A DNA stretch of 64,000 nucleotides from QYQD01 sp040754095 (GCA_040754095.1 JBFMFO010000001.1:1-64000); one strand, 5' to 3'. Shown: positions 8,969 through 17,947, counted from the stretch's first letter. Translations and numbers: made by a program. Notes: generated from the sequence alone by a model not told the origin.

Positions 8969-9280
8969 TGGTCAATGGTCATTTGTCACTGGCAAAAAGC
9001 AATTAATCTTCCAGGGTTAATCGATGACCATTGACTAATGATTTAATTGCCGGTGACGTCGACTACAGTTATTGTCATGTTTTCCTATCATTTTTTGAAC
9101 GGGGTGTCAATCTCGCAAAAATGAGATGTTAGGGATATTAGTTCTATCTTTCGTAAAAAAGCTCAAATGAATGTCAAATGGGCAAGCATTCAGGTCTCAG
9201 CCTTCAGCCAAGGGAAAAGAGGATCCGTCTTTCTTTTCGGTTTTGCTGAACGCTGATAGCTGACAGCTAATCGCTCAGAA
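8969..9280. repeat. Two dispersed repeats upstream of lptF
   Basis: 8969-9048 is an inverted repeat with arms ATTGGTCAATGGTCAT and ATGACCATTGACTAATGA; relatives at 11724-11822 and 37883-37974. 9187-9280 is the CTGATAGCTGACAGCTAA family. The divergent dgt/lptF promoters must lie here; I see no convincing boxes. Confidence 0.7.
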
Positions 9281-9287
9281 TAATGAG

Positions 9288-10487
9288 ATGAACAAGATAC
9301 TATTTTCCTACCTGCTGAAAGAGATCCTGCCTGCTTTTTTTACCTCCCTGTTTGTTCTTACTTCCATCCTGCTTTTAGGAAAGATGGCCCCGATGGCCGA
9401 ACTCCTGCTGACCCGGGGGCTGTCTTTCGGGAGTATCCTGCAGATAGTGGTATTTGTGCTTCCGCACCTTCTCCTGTTTGCCCTTCCCATGGCTACGCTC
9501 CTGGGGACCCTGCTCACCTACACCAGGATGGCCAAGGATAGGGAGATATTGGCTATCAAGGCCTCCGGAATAAGCTTTTATCAATTGCTGCCCCCGGCTA
9601 TTCTGGTATCCATTGCGGCCTATCTGCTTACGTTATTTACCGCAATTTATGCGCAACCCTGGGGGAATTATGCCCTGAAGACCCTTCTTTTCAGGATAAT
9701 GCAGATCCGGGCCGATTTAGGGGTGCGGGAGGGTGAATTCAGTAATGCCTTCAAGGACATCATTATATATGTCCGGAATATTTCCAGGGAAGATGGCCGG
9801 CTGGACGGCGTTTATATAAGCGATGTGAGAAGGCCGGAGGCCAGCAATGCCATTGTGGCCAGGGAAGGATGGATTGTCCCCCGGCCGGAGCGCCTGGTCC
9901 TGCTCCTTTATCTGCGGGACGGCAACATCCACCGGGTGGGGAGGGATTGGCGGTCGGCCCAGACCATTCGTTTCGAGAAATATGCCCTGACCTTGGGCCC
10001 CCAATCTACAGGCCATAGTGAGATAGTGGCAAAGGGTAAAGGTGAGATGTCTCTGGGTGAGATACGGGACAGGCTAAAGGAAGCCCCGCTCTCCTCCCCG
10101 GAATATTATTCGTTGCTCATGGAATTACACCGGAAGATGGCCTTGCCCGTAGCCTGTATTATCCTGGGACTGGTGGGAGCCGCTCTGGGGGCCCAATCGA
10201 GATTTGCCGGCGCTTCATTCGGCATATCCATCGGCCTTACAGTCTTCCTCCTTTATTATTTGATGTTGGCCCTGGCCAAAGGGCTGGGGGAAACAGGGGT
10301 GGTCTATCCTGCTATCGGCATGTGGGTGCCTAATATCATATTTGCTCTCCTGGCCGTTTACCTCATGGTGAAGACCAACGGGGAACGTCCCATCTGGTTC
10401 ATGGAAATATTGCAACGTCTATCCGAACGCCTGGAAAGATCGAAGGACACCGCCGCCGGTAGCCGCAAAGGGCGCGGAGATGAATAA
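9288..10487 (+). CDS. lptF: LPS export permease LptF
   Basis: 399 residues, YjgP/YjgQ family. With LptG and the LptB ATPase it forms the inner-membrane engine that extracts lipopolysaccharide and pushes it to the outer membrane. Three N-terminal helices (residues about 12-120, including LLFALPMATLLGTLLTYTRMAKDREI, shown in part), a periplasmic beta-jellyroll (about 130-270) and three C-terminal helices (about 285-375). Its partner lptG follows on the same strand, separated by a 153-base gap filled by a palindromic repeat. Presence of the pair marks the host as an outer-membrane, LPS-bearing bacterium. Ribosome site is weak. Confidence 0.93.
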   Translation: MNKILFSYLLKEILPAFFTSLFVLTSILLLGKMAPMAELLLTRGLSFGSILQIVVFVLPHLLLFALPMATLLGTLLTYTRMAKDREILAIKASGISFYQLLPPAILVSIAAYLLTLFTAIYAQPWGNYALKTLLFRIMQIRADLGVREGEFSNAFKDIIIYVRNISREDGRLDGVYISDVRRPEASNAIVAREGWIVPRPERLVLLLYLRDGNIHRVGRDWRSAQTIRFEKYALTLGPQSTGHSEIVAKGKGEMSLGEIRDRLKEAPLSSPEYYSLLMELHRKMALPVACIILGLVGAALGAQSRFAGASFGISIGLTVFLLYYLMLALAKGLGETGVVYPAIGMWVPNIIFALLAVYLMVKTNGERPIWFMEILQRLSERLERSKDTAAGSRKGRGDE

Positions 10488-10537
10488 GGAAGCTCAAAAC
10501 TCGAAGTTCAAACCAAGATGTAGTCAAAAATATACTA

Positions 10538-10620
10538 TAAAATCTCCCCTACCCCCCTCTTTTCCAGAGAGGGGGATGTAATTTCCCCCTTTGGAAAAGG
10601 GGGACACAGGGGGATTTTAT
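10538..10620. repeat. Palindromic C-run/G-run repeat between lptF and lptG
   Basis: Two hairpin modules (CCCCCTCTTTTCC/GAGAGGGGG and CCCCCTTTGG/AAAAGGGGG) lie inside what should be one transcript; it could act as an mRNA-stabilising or attenuating structure. Confidence 0.75.
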
Positions 10621-10640
10621 GATAAAAGCCGGAAGTCCAA

Positions 10641-11720
10641 ATGTACGTACTAAATCGCTACATACTCAAGGAGTTTATACGCCTTTTTCTTCTGGTACTC
10701 GGTATCTTTGTCTTCATCTATCTTCTGGTCGATTTCTTTGAAAAGATAGACAACTTTCTGGAGGTCAATCTGCCGGCCTCCACTATGCTGACGTATTTTG
10801 TGTATAAGATTCCCCTGATCATAACCCAGATGGAGCCGGTAGCAATTCTCATGGCCGGGGTTTTGACTATCAGTCTGCTTATTCGCGGCAATGAGATGCT
10901 GGCCATGAAATCTATCGGGAGAAATCTCTTGCAGACGACCAAACCGATCTTCTGGGCCGCATTCCTTTTGAGCTTTCTGCTTTTTCAGATAAAGGAAGGT
11001 GTTGTCCCCTCAACTATGGTGAAGACTAATTTTATATGGGATGTACAGGTTAAGAAAAAGCAGCCCAAGGGGTTCCTTGGAAAAGATAAGTTCTGGTTTA
11101 AAGGGGAGAACGCCATATATTCCATCGGCCACCTTAGCCCGGACCGAAAGCTCTTGCAGGATATAGAAATTTTCGTTTTTGACCGGGACTTTTACCCGAA
11201 AAAAATTATCTATGCCCGCACAGCCAGGTGGACCAATCATAGCTGGCTTTTCAAGGAAGGCCGGCTGAAGACCCTGGATAGCGATGGATCTTATAAGATA
11301 ATCCCCTTTGATGAGCAATTGATTAACATGGCCGAACGTCCGGCAGATTTCAGGGAGATGACCAAAAAAGCGGACGAAATGAGCTTCGCAGAGATCTCGG
11401 TTTATATTCAGAAGCTGAAACACCAGGGGCAGGACACGACCCCTTACCGGGTAGATTTACAGGCGAGACTTGCGTACCCGGTACTAGGCCCGATTCTGCT
11501 TCTCCTCGGCATACCGGCCTTGCTCTGGAGGAGACTAAAATCGAGCATCGCACTGGGCATAAGCCTGGGCATGTTTCTGGTGTTTGTGGTCTGGATAACC
11601 TGGAATTTTAGCCTGACTATGGGGAAGGCAGGACTGCTTCCGCCATTTATCGCTGCCTGGTTTCCGCTGATGCTGTTCGGCGCGCTCGGAGCGTCCGGAT
11701 GGCGGGCGGTGTGGCAGTAG
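10641..11720 (+). CDS. lptG: LPS export permease LptG
   Basis: 359 residues, YjgP/YjgQ family, partner of LptF. N-terminal helices at about 10-30, 50-80 and 95-115 (IFVFIYLLVDFFEKIDNF and EPVAILMAGVLTISLLIRGNE, the latter shown in part), periplasmic domain about 130-260, and helices at about 275-295, 300-325 and 330-355. Topology matches the family and length is normal. Second gene of the lptFG unit; no further lpt gene follows. Confidence 0.92.
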   Translation: MYVLNRYILKEFIRLFLLVLGIFVFIYLLVDFFEKIDNFLEVNLPASTMLTYFVYKIPLIITQMEPVAILMAGVLTISLLIRGNEMLAMKSIGRNLLQTTKPIFWAAFLLSFLLFQIKEGVVPSTMVKTNFIWDVQVKKKQPKGFLGKDKFWFKGENAIYSIGHLSPDRKLLQDIEIFVFDRDFYPKKIIYARTARWTNHSWLFKEGRLKTLDSDGSYKIIPFDEQLINMAERPADFREMTKKADEMSFAEISVYIQKLKHQGQDTTPYRVDLQARLAYPVLGPILLLLGIPALLWRRLKSSIALGISLGMFLVFVVWITWNFSLTMGKAGLLPPFIAAWFPLMLFGALGASGWRAVWQ

Positions 11721-11723
11721 GAA

Positions 11724-11822
11724 TAAGTCAGGTCATCGGTCATTAGTCATTGGTCATAGATTAGGTCGGAGGATGAATCACGTTTACCAGTGACAAATGA
11801 CTATTGACTAATGACATTCACT
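11724..11822. repeat. Inverted repeat of the GGTCATTAGTCA family
   Basis: Arms GTCATCGGTCATTAGTCATT and ATGACTATTGACTAATGAC enclose about 40 bases. Lies between the convergent lptG and receiver-protein genes and could fold as a bidirectional terminator-like hairpin. Relatives at 8969-9048 and 37883-37974. Confidence 0.75.
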
Positions 11823-11839
11823 TTAGGTAATCGGGAACC

Positions 11840-12208
11840 CTACGCCTGAGGGACAACGCTTTCCAGTGCCTGGGTGATTCTTTTCTTAAGTTCCGTAAGG
11901 TCAAAAGACTTAATCACATAAGAATCTGCCGCGATAGTTTTTACATCACTTTTATAACTGTCGTAGGCAGTACAGAGTATGACCGGCAGGTTGTAATATT
12001 TATTTCGTATATCCTGGAGCAGGTCTAATCCATCATAGTCGGCCATCTTGATATCGAGCAATATAATATCAGGACGTTCTTTTTCTATACGCTCCAGAAG
12101 CTTGTATCCGCTGTCGGCCGTAATCACCTCGTATCCATCGGCCTTTAATTCTTCTGAATACAGGTACCTTATGTTCTCTTCATCATCGACGATTAAAACC
12201 TTAGCCAT
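11840..12208 (-). CDS. CheY-like single-domain response regulator
   Basis: 122 residues, one receiver domain only. Acidic pair DDEE (residues 8-11), phosphorylation Asp in ILLDIKMAD (about 53-61), conserved Thr in LCTAYD and Lys in VIKSFD. No output domain, so it must act by protein contact (flagellar motor, kinase or phosphorelay). The nearest kinase in the window is the hybrid kinase at 24.8-27.2 kb, too far to infer a pair. Monocistronic, convergent with lptG. Confidence 0.9.
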   Translation of the reverse strand: MAKVLIVDDEENIRYLYSEELKADGYEVITADSGYKLLERIEKERPDIILLDIKMADYDGLDLLQDIRNKYYNLPVILCTAYDSYKSDVKTIAADSYVIKSFDLTELKKRITQALESVVPQA

Positions 12209-12308
12209 TTTTGATGATCTCGTAAGAAGTGTAAAAAAATATCAAATCTGAAAACCAGGAACTCAGGAAAGTGCAACCCCAAATAAATAGGGTCCATCTT
12301 TTCCTGAT

Positions 12309-12340
12309 TTTTCGCCCCGGCGAATCTGCCTTTGGCACGA
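12309..12340. repeat. Short repeat also found inside the fliK-like gene
   Basis: Matches 35966-35996 except for one or two bases: CGCCCCGGCGAATCTGCC followed by a TTTGGCACGA end. Here it is non-coding; in the other place it is read as protein. Confidence 0.85.
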
Positions 12341-12373
12341 TCTGAGTTCCAGATTAATAGCCTTTTCTGAACA

Positions 12374-12490
12374 TGCATAGCAAGCGCATTCCCCGCTGCT
12401 TGCGGCGGGGTTAGCGAGCGAATACTATGCTTTTTACCTTACATACGGAGATTCCCCGTCCGCCGTAGGCGGGCTGCGGGGAGCTTCAAT
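12374..12490. repeat. Inverted copy of the 3217-3353 repeat
   Basis: Same modules in reverse order and complement: GCGGGGTTAGCGAGCGAA, CTTACATACGGAGATTCCCC, and palindromes around CCGCCGTAGGCGG. Part of a 669-base gene-free gap (12209-12877). Confidence 0.8.
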
Positions 12491-12714
12491 GTAGGACTGT
12501 TTCAAACACCTAACGTGTTACTAAAATTTATATTTTATATTGAGGTAAAAGTAAACAGCTTTTTATCTATCAGGCTGCCGGATGTCTTCGGGAATGAGAA
12601 ACCGGCTTGTTTTTTCCCTTAAAGCCATTAAAATGACAATTAGTGAATCCGGAAACTACCGTTTCCGGCCTACGGTCGGCCCAAGGCCGGATTCACGCTT
12701 TCAGCCATCAGCAT

Positions 12715-12822
12715 GTTTGTTATCCGTTATCCGTTAACCGTTGTCCGATATTTTCTTTCGGTAAACGGTCAACAGTGAACGGTGGACCGGCTTCATGCCG
12801 ATAGCTGACTGCTGACTGCTCC
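12715..12822. repeat. GTTAACCGTTGTCCGA-type dispersed repeat
   Basis: About 108 bases with internal direct repeats (GTTATCCGTTATCCGTTAAC) and inverted arms (CGGTAAACGGTCAAC versus GTTAACCGTT). Other copies: 27891-28010 (opposite orientation), 30160-30262, 38938-39058 and 47215-47390. Bases 12491-12714 hold no gene; 12650-12700 carries an inverted GGCCGAAACGG-like hairpin series. Confidence 0.8.
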
Positions 12823-12877
12823 ATCCAGAAAAACCGGGGTTTTTCGGATGGAAACTAATTAAGCAGGAGGAAAATCT

Positions 12878-13576
12878 GTGGATGATCTGCCCAAACGAGT
12901 AGATAGATTGTCTGCGCTGGAGATATTGCATGTCTTCGAGATGCTCCGCAAAGAATATCCTGATGCGAAAATAGCCCTTTCTTACCGTAATCCCCTGGAG
13001 CTCATGGTGGCCACCATCCTTTCGGCCCAGTGTACCGACGAACGGGTAAATAAGGTTACGGTTTCTTTGTTTAAAAAATATCCTACTGTTGAGTCCTATG
13101 CCCGGGCCTCCTTACCGGAGTTAGAGGAGGCCATCAGGAGCGCCGGATTTTTCCGAAACAAGGCCAGGAACATAAAGGCCTGCTGTGAACTGATATTGGA
13201 GAAGTTCGGCGGCAGGATTCCACAGACCATGGACGAACTCATCACTCTACCCGGCGTGGCCCGAAAAACGGCCAACATCGTCCTTTCCAATGCCTTTGGC
13301 GTCGTGGAAGGCATAGCCGTGGATACCCATGTCCGCCGGCTGGCTTATCGACTGGGATTTACCATAGAAACTGACCCGGACAAGATCGAAAAAGACCTGA
13401 TGGCCGTTATCCCCCAAAAATACTGGTTCAATCTTTCCTACGTCCTCATTGACCATGGACGCAGGATATGCAAGGCCCGGGGCCCGAAATGTAACCATTG
13501 CGTGGTGCGGCGACTTTGCCCCTCCAGCCTGGATGCCGGCACGAGAGAGGCTGAAAGCTCAAAGCTCAAAGTTTAA
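12878..13576 (+). CDS. nth: Endonuclease III (DNA glycosylase/AP lyase)
   Basis: 232 residues. Removes oxidised pyrimidines in base-excision repair. Helix-hairpin-helix LPGVARKTANIVL holds the catalytic Lys, catalytic Asp in AVDTHVRRL, and the C-terminal [4Fe-4S] loop C-x6-C-x2-C-x5-C is intact (CKARGPKCNHCVVRRLC). Starts with GTG at 12878 after AGGAGG at 12865. A C-terminal tail (EAESSKLKV) looks like it runs into repeat-type sequence. The methyltransferase gene follows after 26 bases, probably co-transcribed. Confidence 0.96.
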   Translation: MDDLPKRVDRLSALEILHVFEMLRKEYPDAKIALSYRNPLELMVATILSAQCTDERVNKVTVSLFKKYPTVESYARASLPELEEAIRSAGFFRNKARNIKACCELILEKFGGRIPQTMDELITLPGVARKTANIVLSNAFGVVEGIAVDTHVRRLAYRLGFTIETDPDKIEKDLMAVIPQKYWFNLSYVLIDHGRRICKARGPKCNHCVVRRLCPSSLDAGTREAESSKLKV

Positions 13577-13602
13577 AACCGAAGGTCATATTCTGATCCA
13601 CA

Positions 13603-14892
13603 ATGCCGATCAAAACCGTCACCATAGAACGTCTGGTTTACGGAGGAAGCGGACTGGGCCGCACAGACGGCAAGGTAGTGTTCATCCCCTTTACGCTCCC
13701 GGGGGAAAGAGTTAAAGCCCGCATCGAAGAAAGCAAAAGGCACTACGATAAGGGACTGCTCCTCAGGATTCTCGCTCCCTCACCCAGGCGCATCCCGGCC
13801 CCCTGCCCTCACTTTGGCCGCTGCGGGGGCTGCCAGTGGCAGCATATCGCCTATCAGAACCAGCTTTCATTTAAAGAAGATATCTTCCGGGAGACCCTGG
13901 CCCGCATAGCGCACGTTGCCGGCGAAAAAATCCTGCCTATCCTTCCCTCACCGGCGGCCTTTGGTTACCGGAACCGTGTGCGGCTGCATGTCAAAGGAGG
14001 CCGGATCGGCTTTTTCGCTGCGCATTCATACGAAATCGTGGAGATAGAAGACTGCAAGATTGCCCATTACCTGATCAACCGGATAATAAAGGACATAAAA
14101 GATGCCCTCCCCTTATCCTCTTTGCAAAAGCTGGCCGGGATTGAAATCATGGTCAGCCCTGAAGAGGTCCAGGGAGTCCTTATCCTGCACACCGGCAGGC
14201 CGCTTTCGCAGGCCGACGAGGATACTATACGGCTTCAATCCGGCCGGATACCTGATATTAAAAAATGCGTGGTTCAGGGGCCAGGCGGTCTTCCGGCACA
14301 GATGAACTTCGGCAAAGAAGACAGCCTTAAGCTTTTCGTGCCGGAAGGAGACGGTCTTACTTACTTTCTCTTCCCGGGCGTATTCGCGCAGGTAAATACA
14401 TCGCAAAATGATATCCTCATCACCAAGGTCATGGAGTGGGCAGACATTTCATCAGATCATAAGGCGCTGGACCTCTTTTGCGGTATGGGTAATTTTACAC
14501 TGCCCCTGGCCAGGAAAGCCAAAGAGGTAACCGGGATAGAGGCGCATCGCTTAAGCGTTAAAAACGCCCTTTTTAACAAGACCATAAACCGGCTCGATAA
14601 TATTACCTTCTTGCAGCAAGAAGTCGCAGCAGGTATTGACATGCTCATAAGAGATAAACAATGTTTCGACCTGATCCTGCTTGACCCACCTCGCCAGGGA
14701 TGCCGGGACATAATAAAGAGGCTCCCCTTCCTGAGGCCTTCCAGAATCCTCTACATCTCCTGTGACCCGGCCACCCTGGCCCGTGACATAACCCATCTAA
14801 GGGCGGAAGGCTTTGACCTGGTCCGTTCTCAGCCCTTGGACATGTTTCCGCAGACGTATCACATTGAGAGCCTCAGCCTTTTTACATGTTAA
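13603..14892 (+). CDS. rlmD: 23S rRNA (uracil-C5)-methyltransferase, RlmD/RumA type
   Basis: 429 residues. TRAM domain at residues 1-60 (IERLVYGGSGLGRTDGKVVF), iron-sulfur cluster ligands in CPHFGRCGGCQWQH (about 67-80) with the fourth Cys in EIEDCKIAHY, then a SAM-dependent methyltransferase fold with DLFCGMGNFTLPLA (SAM loop), LLDPPRQGC, and the nucleophilic Cys in YISCDPATLARD. Uses SAM to make 5-methyluridine in 23S rRNA; the exact position (1939 or 747) is not certain. Downstream of nth. Confidence 0.93.
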   Translation: MPIKTVTIERLVYGGSGLGRTDGKVVFIPFTLPGERVKARIEESKRHYDKGLLLRILAPSPRRIPAPCPHFGRCGGCQWQHIAYQNQLSFKEDIFRETLARIAHVAGEKILPILPSPAAFGYRNRVRLHVKGGRIGFFAAHSYEIVEIEDCKIAHYLINRIIKDIKDALPLSSLQKLAGIEIMVSPEEVQGVLILHTGRPLSQADEDTIRLQSGRIPDIKKCVVQGPGGLPAQMNFGKEDSLKLFVPEGDGLTYFLFPGVFAQVNTSQNDILITKVMEWADISSDHKALDLFCGMGNFTLPLARKAKEVTGIEAHRLSVKNALFNKTINRLDNITFLQQEVAAGIDMLIRDKQCFDLILLDPPRQGCRDIIKRLPFLRPSRILYISCDPATLARDITHLRAEGFDLVRSQPLDMFPQTYHIESLSLFTC

Positions 14893-14906
14893 AACGCTCA
14901 AGCCAA

Positions 14907-15074
14907 GTAGGGTGGGCTCGGCCCACCAAAAACACTGGCCGTATTCGACATTTCATCGTTACGTTAAGAAAGTAATGTACTCGCCGGATTTGGGTGCAAC
15001 ACTGGCGGAGATTCCGACGGATATCGGTGGAGAATGATGACAATACAATAATGGTGGGCAAAAGCCCACCCTAC
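14907..15074. mobile_element. Small non-autonomous element with GTAGGGTGGGC ends
   Basis: 168 bases with perfect 11-bp inverted ends: GTAGGGTGGGC at 14907-14917 and GCCCACCCTAC at 15064-15074, each next to its own GGGC/GCCC hairpin. The GTAGGGTGGGC motif is typical of REP sequences mobilised by RAYT-type transposases. The interior holds no intact gene. Confidence 0.7.
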
Positions 15075-15154
15075 GCCGCTTGCCTCAAAAATCCTTTAGC
15101 CTCTTTTAAAATTCATGTTATAGTTAAGAAAATTTCGAACTAAGGTGAACTAAT

Positions 15155-15736
15155 ATGGCGGAAATCAAAAGCGCCCTGGAAAAGGCCCTGGAACGGGCTG
15201 AGAAGATCGGCCGGGCAACAAAAGAAGAGCTGAAAGAAAATTTATACCTGGATGAAGGCCGGCGGTTGGCCGCCCGTTACCTCCGGGGAGAAGATATGGA
15301 ATTCACAAAAGCGCTGGAGCAAAAACCAGCCGAGGCACGACCTTATATCTTGAAAGGTATGGAAGAGACCCTCCTCCGCAATATAGTCCTGCCCCGGGAT
15401 GAAGACATAGAAGAAGGCGTAAAAAGGGCCTTACAAGGGATGCTCACCCTGAAGAGGAATAATTCACAGGCCCGAAGGATAATGGCGCAAATAGATGAGG
15501 CCTTTAGACAATACAGACAAACCATATCTGATGTCCGGAAGCAGCTCAGGTCCCGTTTTGAGATGAGGATGGGCAACATGCAGAAGCAACTGGAAGACCA
15601 GATGCACATGAAAATAAAAATAGACCCGGAACAACAGCCGCAATTTCAGGAAGAGTGGCTCAAGATTTCAGCAGAAATAAACGCCCAGTTCGATGCGTTC
15701 CTGGAACAACAAAAAGAACTTTTAAGGACTATCTGA
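15155..15736 (+). CDS. Conserved-looking helical protein of unknown function
   Basis: 193 residues, no signal peptide or membrane helix, almost entirely charged helix (K/E/R/Q-rich), with probable coiled coil in residues about 100-150 (RQYRQTISDVRKQLRSRF). AAGGTGAACTAAT precedes the ATG. Codon use matches its neighbours, and it is flanked by the small element upstream and a peptidase gene downstream. I do not recognise the family; it resembles a cytosolic structural or adaptor protein more than an enzyme. Confidence 0.75.
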   Translation: MAEIKSALEKALERAEKIGRATKEELKENLYLDEGRRLAARYLRGEDMEFTKALEQKPAEARPYILKGMEETLLRNIVLPRDEDIEEGVKRALQGMLTLKRNNSQARRIMAQIDEAFRQYRQTISDVRKQLRSRFEMRMGNMQKQLEDQMHMKIKIDPEQQPQFQEEWLKISAEINAQFDAFLEQQKELLRTI

Positions 15737-15868
15737 CCTGTCCACGCGCCGTTAAATTAGGACGCAGATTTTCGCCGATACCCGCAGCACAGTAAATTCG
15801 AAATTAGAATTTCGAAATTCGAAAAAGTAAAATATGCGTTCATCTGCATCCAAAAAAGGAACCCAGCC

Positions 15869-16969
15869 ATGACTCTTGAACAGCAAAAAAGGATTATCGC
15901 GCTAAGGCAGGCCCTCCGCAGCAAGAGATTAGACGCCCTTTTGATTACCAGGCCGGAGAACAGGCGTTATCTCAGCGGCTTTACGGCGCACGACGGCCAG
16001 TTGACGGAGTCGTCAGGAGCGCTTCTCATCTCCAGAGATCAACTTATCCTGTTGACCGACAGCCGCTATGAGCTACAGGCTGGAGAAGAGGCAACCGGGT
16101 ATAAGGTGATTGTACCAAAACACGGGTTGCCACGTACACTGGGAGGTCTGGCCCGCCGGTACGGAATTTACAAGCTGGGCTTTGAAAGTCACTACCTCCT
16201 GGTCAGCGTCTATGAACGCCTGGGCCGGCTACCGGCCCTGAAGCTCATCTCTACCAGAGGCATTATAGAAAAGATCAGGGCGCAGAAGACAGAGGAAGAA
16301 CTGAAAAACATCGAGGATTCCATCCGTCTGAACGAGGCCGTCTTTTCTGAAATCAACCGCATCCTGAGGCCGGGAATGACCGAAAGAGAGATAGCCTTTG
16401 AGATCGAAAGATTGACCCGCAGCATGGGTGCGGAAGACGTATCCTTCGAGCCCATCGTGGCCTCCGGCCCCAACGCCGCCAAGCCACACGCCACACCCAC
16501 TGACCGGCCTATCCGGGAAGGAGAGTCCATTATCATCGATATGGGGGCACGGTTAAATGGCTATTGTTCGGATATGACCCGTACCCTCTGGTTGGGAAAG
16601 ACCGGCGCAAAATTCAAAAAGATCTATAGGACGGTGCGCAAGGCGCAGGTTGCGGCCATAGCCTCACTAAAGACCGGCCTGAAGGCCAGGGATGCAGATA
16701 AGATCGCTCGTGATATTATAAGCAAGGCCGGGTATGGTCAGGCCTTCGGACATTCGTTAGGCCATGGCGTGGGACTGGCCGTACATGAAGGGCCAACGCT
16801 AAGCCCGCGTTCTAAGGACACTTTAAAGGCCGGTATGGTAGTTACTGTGGAACCGGGCATCTATATCCCCGGCTGGGGCGGCGTCCGCCTGGAAAACATG
16901 GTGGTTATTGAAGACCACGGCTGCCGGGTCTTGAATAATGATGAGACATTTTATGATTTCCCGTCTTGA
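15869..16969 (+). CDS. M24 metallopeptidase, Xaa-Pro aminopeptidase-like
   Basis: 366 residues. N-terminal creatinase-like domain (about 1-130; RPENRRYLSGFTAHDGQL) and C-terminal pita-bread catalytic domain. All five metal ligands are visible: Asp in IIIDMGARL and CSDMTRTLW, His in GHSLGHGVGLAVHEGP, Glu in VTVEPGIYIPG, and Glu in GVRLENMVV. Releases N-terminal residues before proline or cleaves Xaa-Pro dipeptides. AAGGA precedes the ATG. A 121-bp MITE-like element begins five bases after the stop codon. Confidence 0.92.
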   Translation: MTLEQQKRIIALRQALRSKRLDALLITRPENRRYLSGFTAHDGQLTESSGALLISRDQLILLTDSRYELQAGEEATGYKVIVPKHGLPRTLGGLARRYGIYKLGFESHYLLVSVYERLGRLPALKLISTRGIIEKIRAQKTEEELKNIEDSIRLNEAVFSEINRILRPGMTEREIAFEIERLTRSMGAEDVSFEPIVASGPNAAKPHATPTDRPIREGESIIIDMGARLNGYCSDMTRTLWLGKTGAKFKKIYRTVRKAQVAAIASLKTGLKARDADKIARDIISKAGYGQAFGHSLGHGVGLAVHEGPTLSPRSKDTLKAGMVVTVEPGIYIPGWGGVRLENMVVIEDHGCRVLNNDETFYDFPS

Positions 16970-16973
16970 TGAA

Positions 16974-17094
16974 CTCGTAAAAAGTCCTGAAATCGTCATG
17001 CCGGACTTGATCCGGCATCCAGAACATATTGAATTTACTGGATTCCGGCTTTCGCCGGAATGACAGAAAACGGCCTTTTCTGACTTTTTACGAG
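16974..17094. mobile_element. MITE-like element with 13-bp inverted ends
   Basis: Perfect inverted ends CTCGTAAAAAGTC (16974-16986) and GACTTTTTACGAG (17082-17094). Interior carries GGATTCCGGCTTTCGCCGG and a CCGGACTTGATCCGG palindrome, shared in part with repeats near 30645, 31395, 37514 and 50163. Confidence 0.75.
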
Positions 17095-17172
17095 ACCATC
17101 ATATTTAATAGGTTACAGTTTTTCTCTGCGGACTCTGCGCCCTCAGCGGTGAAAAGGCTTTTTTACAAAACG

Positions 17173-17658
17173 TCAGTTTTGATAAGACAAATTGTCCTCT
17201 GCAAATCGAACTTTTTCCAATAGAATCCGTAAGGCCTTCCTCGTCTCCGGCGTTAAGTCCTCAAAAATAAGACCGCATTGATAGGTGGAAGGGGTATCAC
17301 CCGCATTATGGTGTACCCATACTACGTGTCCATGGATCTCCGTGAGTTGATCCGGTTGCAGATTAAGAAATTTGACAGAGAGAGACGAGCCGTCTGGAAT
17401 GCTTTCGTAACCCTCCAATAACATCCCGCTTTCGTTAAGATTCACAACATAGGCCGGGATAGCCTCCTTGCCATCCAGGCCCGACACTTTTAAAAGTATA
17501 TCGATCCGCGGCTCTTGCCGGCGATCCTCGCCCGGGGCGACTTTCCGGGGCGCAGGTCTATCCTGATTCAGTTTGCGTTCCAGTTCCACGACCCTGCGTC
17601 GTAATATCTTATTTTCCAGCCGGAGTTCTTGCAGCTCTTTTCCCAGGTCTTCGTACAA
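17173..17658 (-). CDS. PilZ-domain protein
   Basis: 161 residues. Short N-terminal coiled coil (EDLGKELQELRLENKILRRR, residues 3-22, continuing to about 35), linker, then a PilZ domain (about 45-155) with the c-di-GMP-binding signatures RRQEPR (RxxxR-like) and NLNESGMLLEG (N/DxSxxG). Likely a cytosolic c-di-GMP receptor; the coiled coil suggests a dimer. In a window with a flagellar cluster and a c-di-GMP riboswitch, control of motility or surface behaviour is a fair guess. Monocistronic, facing the M24 peptidase. Confidence 0.85.
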   Translation of the reverse strand: MYEDLGKELQELRLENKILRRRVVELERKLNQDRPAPRKVAPGEDRRQEPRIDILLKVSGLDGKEAIPAYVVNLNESGMLLEGYESIPDGSSLSVKFLNLQPDQLTEIHGHVVWVHHNAGDTPSTYQCGLIFEDLTPETRKALRILLEKVRFAEDNLSYQN

Positions 17659-17751
17659 CCTTATTCTCCTTTACGACTGTTCCCTGTCTGCTTACGCTTC
17701 ATAATGACTTATCGTAACATTCTGAAAAAACAAAAATAGTCCTGCCAGTCT

Positions 17752-17868
17752 TCAGCCGGCCAAAGGCCGGCTTCACGCTATTAGCTATCAGCGATCAGCT
17801 CTCAGCAAAAACCCAAGATGAACAACATATTAAGCTGAAGGCTGATAGCTGAGCGCTGACTGCTAAAA
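17752..17868. repeat. GCTGATAGCTG-type dispersed repeat
   Basis: Arms CAGCGATCAGCTCTCAGC and GCTGATAGCTGAGCGCTGA around AAACCCAAGATGAACAACAT; a close relative of 7711-7830. Confidence 0.75.
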
Positions 17869-17873
17869 AGCAC

Positions 17874-17901
17874 TTGCGCAAAAATAACTTTGTGTTAAAT
17901 T
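17874..17901 (+). promoter_or_regulatory. Probable rpmB promoter
   Basis: -35-like TTGCGC (17874-17879), 16-base spacer, -10-like TAAATT (17896-17901), about 47 bases before the rpmB ATG. Confidence 0.4.
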
Positions 17902-17947
17902 AGCCCTCTCTTACGATTTTGGTCTTCAGATATTGAAGGAGGTCTTT

